NCBI GenBank assembly: GCA_021787505.1
Contig: JAJYLU010000188.1
Location: 1 to 5,080, forward strand
Length of the DNA stretch: 5,080 bases
Source: Nitrospirota bacterium
Lineage (GTDB): Bacteria; Nitrospirota; Thermodesulfovibrionia; Thermodesulfovibrionales; UBA6898
Reading direction: 5' to 3'
Shown piece after piece: positions 1-5,080 of this stretch. Position numbers and translations under genes: made by a program. The notes under the pieces are model-generated. The model did not search any database. It worked only from the letters and a program-made list of their open reading frames with translations, and was not told the origin of the DNA. How positions within the stretch are numbered: position 1 is the first letter of the stretch; every line of letters starts with the position of its first letter.

Positions 1-1304
<1,304 letters not shown>

Positions 1305-1310
1305 CTAAGA

Positions 1311-1340
1311 ATTTTAACATGTTGCGATTTAAGAAAGCAA
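1311..1340 (-). promoter_or_regulatory. Candidate guaB promoter
   Basis: On the minus strand, TTGCTT (1335-1340) is followed after 18 bases by TAAAAT (1311-1316). A TGT directly upstream of the hexamer makes it an extended -10 element. Transcription would start near 1304, leaving a leader of only about 18 bases that still contains the AGGAG. The -35 is a poor match, so this is a moderate call. Confidence 0.45.
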
Positions 1341-1364
1341 TGAATGCCCCCCTTTTTTTTCTGC

Positions 1365-1393
1365 TTGACAGCCTGATTTTTTTGCATTATAGT
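1365..1393 (+). promoter_or_regulatory. Strong sigma70-type promoter for the cytochrome gene
   Basis: A perfect TTGACA (1365-1370) and TATAGT (1388-1393, five of six to TATAAT) are separated by the optimal 17 bases. The start of transcription is expected near 1400, giving a leader of about 117 bases. A run of eight T (1353-1360) lies where an UP element would sit, and a run of seven T (1377-1383) lies inside the spacer. The match suggests strong basal transcription. No operator-like dyad for a known regulator was recognised. Confidence 0.75.
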
Positions 1394-1501
1394 GTGGGCA
1401 GAGAACGCAGCATTCCGGCTTTTACATTAGTGACCCGTTCCTGTTACAATATCGTCTGCGTATGTTGATTCCTGTTTTTCAGGATTAATGATTCCACTAC
1501 G

Positions 1502-1512
1502 AAAGGGGGTGA
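1502..1512 (+). promoter_or_regulatory. Cytochrome ribosome binding site
   Basis: AAAGGGGGTGA matches the full anti-Shine-Dalgarno complement AAAGGAGGTGA at ten of eleven positions, with its G core ending seven bases before the ATG at 1517. It indicates efficient translation and fixes the start codon. Confidence 0.85.
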
Positions 1513-1516
1513 AGAG

Positions 1517-1822
1517 ATGAGGATAGTAACACTGATACTGACAGTATTCATCGCATTGGCATTTGTGGGCAGTGCTCTCGCGGTGCCGGCGGGCAAGACC
1601 GTCGAATTCAAGGACGGCGCTATGGGCAAAGTCATTTTTGACGGCAAGGTGCATGCAGACAAAGGCCTCAAGTGCAACGACTGCCATACCAAGATCTTCC
1701 CGATGAAGAAGACCGAGCTTAAGATGTCCGAGATGAACGAAGGAAAAGAGTGCGGCACATGCCATAACGGCGAAAAGGCATTCAGCGTCAAGAAAGACTG
1801 CGGGAAGTGCCACAAGAAGTAA
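1517..1822 (+). CDS. Periplasmic triheme c7-type cytochrome
   Basis: Small secreted electron carrier of 101 residues. Residues 1-22 form a Sec signal peptide: a basic start (MR), a hydrophobic stretch, and an SALA cleavage motif ending at residue 22. The mature part of about 79 residues has three CxxCH heme sites, CNDCH (53-57), CGTCH (79-83) and CGKCH (95-99), and ends in a lysine-rich HKK. Size, spacing and basic character fit the cytochrome c7 group (Geobacter PpcA-like; triheme domain related to cytochrome c3). Such proteins shuttle electrons through the periplasm between inner-membrane quinol oxidases and terminal or outer-membrane reductases; that role is inferred here. Unusually, besides the three CxxCH histidines only His46 remains as a possible distal ligand, so not all hemes can be bis-His. 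The gene is monocistronic, with its own strong promoter, a near-perfect ribosome site and a terminator 20 bases after the stop. The specific partner is unknown. Confidence 0.93.
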   Translation: MRIVTLILTVFIALAFVGSALAVPAGKTVEFKDGAMGKVIFDGKVHADKGLKCNDCHTKIFPMKKTELKMSEMNEGKECGTCHNGEKAFSVKKDCGKCHKK

Positions 1823-1842
1823 TAGCCCTTTTTGTTTTCTTT

Positions 1843-1883
1843 AAAAAAAGAAAGGCCGGATTTTATCCGGCCTTTCTTTTTTT
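1843..1883. terminator. Bidirectional intrinsic terminator
   Basis: Arms 1843-1860 and 1866-1883 are perfectly complementary over 18 bp, extended by one T-A pair, with a three-T loop. The core is AAGGCCGGA/TCCGGCCTT. The outer part is A-rich on the left and T-rich on the right, so each strand reads a GC stem followed by a T-rich tract. It lies 20 bases after the cytochrome stop and 14 bases after the convergent ilvE stop, and should end both transcripts. Confidence 0.95.
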
Positions 1884-1897
1884 CTATGGAAGCCCTC

Positions 1898-2812
1898 TTA
1901 GATCCGTGTCAGCCATGAGGCGTACTTTTTGTTCCGCCCCTTTACTACGTCAAAAAAGACCGACTGCAGCTTTTCGGTGATCTTCCCGCGTTTTCCGCTG
2001 CCGACCTTCCTGCCGTCGACCTCCCTGATCGGCGTCACCTCGGCGGCGGTCCCGGTAAAGAACGCCTCATCCGAAATGTAGAGTTCGTCCCTCGTGAAGC
2101 GCTCCTCGATCACCGGTATCTTTTGGTCTTTCGCGATCTGTATGACGCTCTCCCTCGTAATCCCTTCCAGGATGGAGGTCAGCGGCGTAGTCTTGATCCG
2201 TCCGTCCCTGACGATGAATACGTTCTCTCCGCTGCCTTCCGATACATACCCCTCGGTGTCGAGCATGAGCGCCTCGTCATACCCGCAGGCTATCGCCTCT
2301 TTCTTGGCGATCTGGGAGTTGACGTAATAACCGCAGACCTTCCCTCTCGTCATGTCCACGTTGACATGGTGCCTCGTGAAGGAAGAAACCTTAACCCTGA
2401 TGCCGTTCCTGATCCCCTCGTCGCCGAGGTACGCGCCCCACGGCCAGACCGCGATCGAAACCCTGACCGGATTGTCCTTGGGATACAACCCCATTGCCCC
2501 GTAGCCTATATAAACGAGCGGCCTGATGTAGCATTCCCTTATCTTATTCACTCTGACGGTCTCGACGATCGCCGATGCGATCTCCTTGCGTGAAAAAGGC
2601 ATTTCCATCATAAAGATGTGCGCCGAGTCGAAGAGCCGCTCGACATGCTCCTCAAGACGGAAGATGGCCGAGCCCTTATCGGTCCTGTAGCATCGTATCC
2701 CCTCGAACACCCCAAGGCCGTAATGGAGGGTGTGGGTGAGCACATGGACGTTTGCATCGTCCCAGTCGACGAACCTGCCGTCCATCCATATCTTTTTCGT
2801 TTTTTCGATCAT
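1898..2812 (-). CDS. ilvE: Branched-chain amino acid aminotransferase
   Basis: Transfers the amino group between glutamate and the 2-oxo acids of leucine, isoleucine and valine; the last step of their synthesis and first of their breakdown, in the cytosol. The 304-residue protein is a fold-type IV PLP enzyme that can be read alongside E. coli IlvE almost without gaps. Landmarks are [13 protein letters not shown] (30-42), YIRPL with Tyr95 and Arg97, PWGAYLG (124-130), the PLP lysine Lys158 in RGKVCGYY, Glu192 in SEGSGEN (34 residues after the lysine, as in E. coli), the phosphate-binding LEGITR (215-220) and GTAAEVTPI (254-262). The ATG at 2812 gives the expected N-terminus but has no Shine-Dalgarno sequence; the promoter is so close that the mRNA is probably leaderless. 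It is convergent with the cytochrome gene and divergent from argS. A D-amino acid aminotransferase or 4-amino-4-deoxychorismate lyase is much less likely given the extended IlvE-type motifs. Confidence 0.95.
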   Translation of the reverse strand: MIEKTKKIWMDGRFVDWDDANVHVLTHTLHYGLGVFEGIRCYRTDKGSAIFRLEEHVERLFDSAHIFMMEMPFSRKEIASAIVETVRVNKIRECYIRPLVYIGYGAMGLYPKDNPVRVSIAVWPWGAYLGDEGIRNGIRVKVSSFTRHHVNVDMTRGKVCGYYVNSQIAKKEAIACGYDEALMLDTEGYVSEGSGENVFIVRDGRIKTTPLTSILEGITRESVIQIAKDQKIPVIEERFTRDELYISDEAFFTGTAAEVTPIREVDGRKVGSGKRGKITEKLQSVFFDVVKGRNKKYASWLTRI

Positions 2813-2820
2813 GGCGCTAT

Positions 2821-2850
2821 ATTAAAACAGTACCGCTTATTCCCTGTCAA
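2821..2850 (-). promoter_or_regulatory. ilvE promoter, probably giving a leaderless mRNA
   Basis: On the minus strand a perfect TTGACA (2845-2850) is followed after 18 bases by TTTAAT (2821-2826, five of six), preceded by TGT as an extended -10. Only eight bases separate the -10 from the ilvE ATG. The purines at usual initiation distances are at 2815 and at the A of the ATG itself (2812), giving a leader of three or zero bases. Confidence 0.7.
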
Positions 2851-2890
2851 TAAATTTCGTCGATGATACCGTGCAACTTTACGCCGGCTT

Positions 2891-2899
2891 TGGTAAAAT
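2891..2899 (+). promoter_or_regulatory. Candidate argS extended -10 promoter
   Basis: TGGTAAAAT is an extended -10 (TGn plus TAAAAT, five of six). The -35 position at 17 bases upstream (2871-2876, GTGCAA) matches TTGACA at only three positions, so the element would rely on the TGn. Transcription would begin near 2906 and leave an untranslated leader of about 90 bases. Confidence 0.45.
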
Positions 2900-2907
2900 T
2901 AATGCTG

Positions 2908-2958
2908 CTGCATGCTTCCTCCGGAGGCACCCCGGAATATTCGGAAGGCATCCGGCAG
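2908..2958 (+). other. Possible stem-loop in the argS leader
   Basis: Bases 2908-2919 can pair with 2943-2958: CTGC with GCAG, ATGC with GCAT and TTCC with GGAA, interrupted by a one-base and a three-base bulge on the right side. Inside, CCGG (2921-2924) can pair with CCGG (2932-2935); a competing perfect palindrome CCTCCGGAGG sits at 2918-2927. There is no T run, so it is not a terminator, and I see no T-box features. It may simply be leader structure; function unknown. Confidence 0.3.
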
Positions 2959-2985
2959 CGGAACAAACATAAGCGGAAAAAAGGC

Positions 2986-2991
2986 AAGGAG
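2986..2991 (+). promoter_or_regulatory. argS ribosome binding site selecting a TTG start
   Basis: AAGGAG lies five bases before the TTG at 2997. The first in-frame ATG (3012) has no comparable site, so this element decides for the TTG. A second ATG at 2992 directly abuts the site but reads only ATG-CTT-TGA. Confidence 0.75.
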
Positions 2992-2996
2992 ATGCT

Positions 2997-4769
2997 TTGA
3001 CTTCGATATCCATGATCGGGAAACTGACGACTATGTTCTCACAGGCCTTTGAGTCATGCGGGCTTGATCCCCGGTTCAGCAGGGTCATTATTTCCGACAG
3101 GCCCGATTTAGGCCAGTTTCAATGCAACGGCGCGCTCGCTGCCGCCCGGGCGGAAAAGAAAAACCCCAAGGCTATTGCCCAGGCGGTCATAGAGGCGCTG
3201 CAAGACAGACAAATATTTTCCGATATATCCATAGCCGGTGCCGGCTTCATCAACCTCACCCTTACCGATGCATTCCTGGCTTCCCATATGGAGGAAATGG
3301 CGGATGACGACCGCCTGGGCTGTGCAAAGACTTCGCAGCCCAGGAACGTTATCATCGATTTCGGCGGGCCGAATGTTGCAAAGCCGATGCATGTCGGTCA
3401 TCTCCGCTCGACGATAATAGGCGATTGCCTGCAGAGACTTCTCCGTTTCACGGGTGACAATGTCACAAGCGACATTCACCTTGGCGACTGGGGCCTTCAG
3501 ATGGGAATGCTCATCTGCGAGCTCAGACGCAGGCAGCCTGAACTTCCTTATTTCGACGCTTCCTATGCCGGCCCATACCCGGATAAGACGCCGGTAAGCA
3601 TCGACGACCTGGAAGAGATGTATCCGGTTGCGTCGGCCCGCTGTAAAGGCGACGAGAGAGAGATGGAAGCGGCGCGGACGGCGACAGCGGAGCTTCAACA
3701 GGGACGGCCCGGCTACCGCGCGCTCTGGGACCATTTCGTGAACGTGTCCGTCAATGCATTGAAGGACGATTTCGGAAAGCTCGGCGTATCCTTCGATCTC
3801 TGGAGGGGCGAGAGCTATTATAACGACCGGCTTCCCGGAATGATCGGACAACTGAAGGAAAGAGGCCACGCCCGGGTGAGCGACGGGGCAGTCGTGATAC
3901 CGGTCTCTTCCCCTTCAGACAAGAAGGAGGTGCCGCCGCTGATCCTCGAAAAATCCGAAGGCGGCTACTTATACGGGACGACAGATCTGGCGACGATCGA
4001 GGAGCGGACCGGCGAACTGCATGCCGATCTGGTCCTTTATGTCGTAGACAAGCGTCAGCACCTGCATTTCGAGCAGGTCTTCCGCGCCGCGCGGATTGTC
4101 TCATTCGCCCGCAAGGCGGGACTGGAACATATCGCATTCGGGACGATGAACGGTCCGGACGGAAAACCTTTCAAGACAAGGGCAGGCGGGGTGATGAAAT
4201 TAAAAGACCTGATTTCCATGGTGACCGAAAACGCCCTCGTCAGGATGCGGGAGAACCGCATCGCTGAAGATTTTGACGAGGCCGAGCGCCAGGGTATCGC
4301 GCGCCAGGTGGGGATTGCGACTCTGAAGTTTGCCGACCTGGGAAATCACCGGACCTCCGACTACGTCTTCGACCTCGCAAACTTTTCAAGGTTCGAAGGC
4401 CGGACCGGCCCCTATCTCCTTTATACGGCCGTCAGGATCAAATCCATCCTGCGCAAGGCGAAGGATGAAGGCCTGAACCCGGGGACGATTCTGACGCCCA
4501 CGGTCCCCGTCGAACGGGAACTGATGCTCAATCTCTCGTGGCTCCCTGAAAAAATCACGAACGCCTGCGCCGAGCGCTCCCCGAATTATCTCTGCGACTT
4601 CGTCTACACCCTCGCGCAGGTATTCAGCCGTTTCTATCAGCAGTGCCACATCCTGAGCGAGAAGGACCCTGCCGTCCAGTCATCCTGGCTCGCTCTGTCG
4701 CAGCTCTGTCTTAGTGAGCTTGAGCTTGTACTCTCTCTTTTGGGGATGAATGTTCCCGAAAGGATGTAG
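2997..4769 (+). CDS. argS: Arginyl-tRNA synthetase
   Basis: Class I synthetase that attaches arginine to tRNA-Arg in the cytosol. At 590 residues it is complete and close to the usual 550-600. The N-terminal additive domain that contacts the tRNA elbow covers about 7-95 (GAGFINLTL at 81-89). The catalytic domain begins with DFGGPNVAKPMHVGHLRST, which contains the HIGH-type HVGH at 132-135, followed by HLGDWGLQMG (161-170). TTDLATI (328-334) and DKRQHLH (351-357) line the later active site. As is normal in ArgRS, a canonical KMSKS is absent and the region GKPFKTRAGG (389-398) takes its place. The helical DALR anticodon-binding domain runs from about GPYLLY (471) to the typical C-terminal VPERM. 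The segment around 180-245 and the DKKEVPP motif (309-315) resemble, from memory, the longer non-enterobacterial ArgS type. TTG start as argued at the ribosome site. No terminator directly follows. Divergent from ilvE. Confidence 0.97.
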   Translation: MTSISMIGKLTTMFSQAFESCGLDPRFSRVIISDRPDLGQFQCNGALAAARAEKKNPKAIAQAVIEALQDRQIFSDISIAGAGFINLTLTDAFLASHMEEMADDDRLGCAKTSQPRNVIIDFGGPNVAKPMHVGHLRSTIIGDCLQRLLRFTGDNVTSDIHLGDWGLQMGMLICELRRRQPELPYFDASYAGPYPDKTPVSIDDLEEMYPVASARCKGDEREMEAARTATAELQQGRPGYRALWDHFVNVSVNALKDDFGKLGVSFDLWRGESYYNDRLPGMIGQLKERGHARVSDGAVVIPVSSPSDKKEVPPLILEKSEGGYLYGTTDLATIEERTGELHADLVLYVVDKRQHLHFEQVFRAARIVSFARKAGLEHIAFGTMNGPDGKPFKTRAGGVMKLKDLISMVTENALVRMRENRIAEDFDEAERQGIARQVGIATLKFADLGNHRTSDYVFDLANFSRFEGRTGPYLLYTAVRIKSILRKAKDEGLNPGTILTPTVPVERELMLNLSWLPEKITNACAERSPNYLCDFVYTLAQVFSRFYQQCHILSEKDPAVQSSWLALSQLCLSELELVLSLLGMNVPERM

Positions 4770-4802
4770 ACCTTACCTTTACATAATACATCAGATCCAG
4801 GA

Positions 4803-4964
4803 GAGAGCAGATGTGCCGAAGAACAGCCATAGTCGAGGCCCCGTTAAGAAACAACTCGCAGATCAAACCACATTTCCAGAAAACGCTACCGGTTGATTTT
4901 GCGTTTACGTGAATCAGAATCATATCCCGCCGATTCTATGGCGTCTTTCGGGACATCTGCTCTC
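4803..4964. repeat. 162-bp element bounded by imperfect inverted repeats of about 30 nt
   Basis: The left arm (4803-4832) and the reverse complement of the right arm (4936-4964) share GAGAGCAGATGT (12), then one mismatch, CCGAA (5), a short diverged patch with one indel, and GCCATAG (7). The match can be extended inward by TCG after a two-base gap. The arms are separated by 103 bases. As RNA it could form one long, slightly interrupted stem. The interior has smaller dyads: AAACGC (4881-4886) with GCGTTT (4901-4906), and AGAATC (4916-4921) with GATTCT (4932-4937). No matching direct repeats flank the arms. It could be a miniature inverted-repeat transposable element, a relic of an insertion sequence or a structured RNA; the sequence alone does not decide. 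Confidence 0.75.
4811..4912 (+). CDS. Possible small ORF of 33 codons, unrecognised
   Basis: An ATG preceded at seven bases by AGGAG (4799-4803) opens 33 codons ending in TGA. The product would begin MCRRTAIVEAP and end PVDFAFT; it has one cysteine, no hydrophobic segment and no motif I know. Its first codons lie inside the left arm of the inverted repeat. The good ribosome-site spacing is the only support, and with this length it may well be chance or the decayed start of a transposon gene. Not co-transcribed with anything certain other than, by read-through, argS. Confidence 0.2.
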   Translation: MCRRTAIVEAPLRNNSQIKPHFQKTLPVDFAFT

Positions 4965-4993
4965 GTTATTATGCACCACTAAGGTAGAGGGCC

Positions 4994-5080
4994 TCACGCC
5001 GAGTTGCCTTCCGCCAATTCCTTAAGCTTCCGGAGACACATTTTCCCGCGCGAACGGGGCAGATGATGAGAAACCAAGAG
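4994..5080 (-). CDS. Possible C-terminal end of a minus-strand gene
   Basis: The minus strand stays open from the right window edge for 28 codons to a TGA at 4994-4996. The last residues read MCLRKLKELAEGNSA, a plausible charged, amphipathic helical protein end. If real, the gene would be convergent with argS. So short an open frame occurs by chance and no family was recognised, so this is only a flag for whoever sees the sequence further right. Confidence 0.25.
   Translation of the reverse strand, partial: LLVSHHLPRSRGKMCLRKLKELAEGNSA

Larger units (their letters stand above)
4770..5080. other. 311-base stretch without a confident gene
   Basis: No conserved protein, tRNA or rRNA was recognised after argS. 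The stretch holds a pair of long inverted repeats (4803-4964), smaller dyads between them, a 33-codon possible ORF and the possible end of a minus-strand gene at the right edge. It reads less GC-rich and less codon-structured than the flanking gene, which fits intergenic or decayed DNA. Confidence 0.7.

Noticed and set aside
1470..1484. Small hairpin TCCTG-TTTTT-CAGGA in the cytochrome leader
   Set aside because: Only five base pairs and no following T run. Too weak to call a terminator or regulatory structure.
1427..1815. Two minus-strand open frames across the cytochrome gene
   Set aside because: They run antisense through the CxxCH-coding region. The plus-strand frame has a promoter, ribosome site, signal peptide and three heme motifs.
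2123..2593. Plus-strand open frame of 156 codons inside ilvE
   Set aside because: Shadow of ilvE; no ribosome site and no recognisable motif.
2904..2996. T-box or other tRNA-sensing riboswitch upstream of argS
   Set aside because: No T-box consensus (AGGGUGGNACCGCG-like) and no terminator/antiterminator pair is present.
3108..3869. Open frame of 253 codons on the minus strand inside argS
   Set aside because: It lies entirely antisense to a certain argS and its translation shows no known domain. Long antisense frames are expected in GC-rich codon-biased genes.
4803..4964. Integron attC site or recombinase attachment site
   Set aside because: I found no paired GTTRRRY/RYYYAAC core motifs and no integrase or cassette gene nearby. 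The arms are longer and more perfect than typical attC arms.
4770..5080. tRNA gene or prophage attachment site after argS
   Set aside because: No T-arm GTTCGANNC sequence, no cloverleaf and no CCA-type end could be found on either strand.

Overview
This window looks like a stretch of a mid-to-high-GC Gram-negative bacterial chromosome, most likely from an anaerobe or facultative anaerobe that uses multiheme cytochromes. The small periplasmic triheme c7-type cytochrome suggests Nitrospirota or Desulfobacterota (the Geobacter-like side). That placement is an inference from protein resemblance remembered without a search, and it is not firm. The three large genes are housekeeping genes and do not discriminate lineage well.

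Layout, left to right. Positions 1-1286 (minus) hold guaB, IMP dehydrogenase, cut by the left edge so that about the last 60 residues are missing. Positions 1287-1516 are a divergent intergenic region with a weak candidate guaB promoter and a near-consensus sigma70-type promoter for the next gene. Positions 1517-1822 (plus) encode a secreted 101-residue triheme cytochrome c. A strong, symmetric bidirectional terminator (1843-1883) separates it from the convergent ilvE (1898-2812, minus), a branched-chain aminotransferase. Positions 2813-2996 are a second divergent intergenic region, with a good promoter placed so close to ilvE that its mRNA is probably leaderless, and a weaker promoter plus structured leader for argS. 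Positions 2997-4769 (plus) encode a complete arginyl-tRNA synthetase starting with TTG behind a good Shine-Dalgarno sequence. The last 311 bases (4770-5080) hold no confident gene. Their main content is a 162-bp element bounded by roughly 30-nt imperfect inverted repeats, plus a very small possible ORF and the possible C-terminal end of a minus-strand gene entering from the right.

The genes are individually promoted rather than arranged as an operon: every neighbouring pair of certain genes is divergent or convergent. They serve separate jobs: guanine nucleotide synthesis, periplasmic electron transfer, branched-chain amino acid transamination and arginine charging of tRNA. I see no defence system, CRISPR array, complete insertion sequence, tRNA or rRNA. 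The points most worth a second look are the inverted-repeat element after argS, the unusual heme-ligand set of the cytochrome and the predicted leaderless ilvE message. None of them amounts to a clearly new system on this sequence alone.
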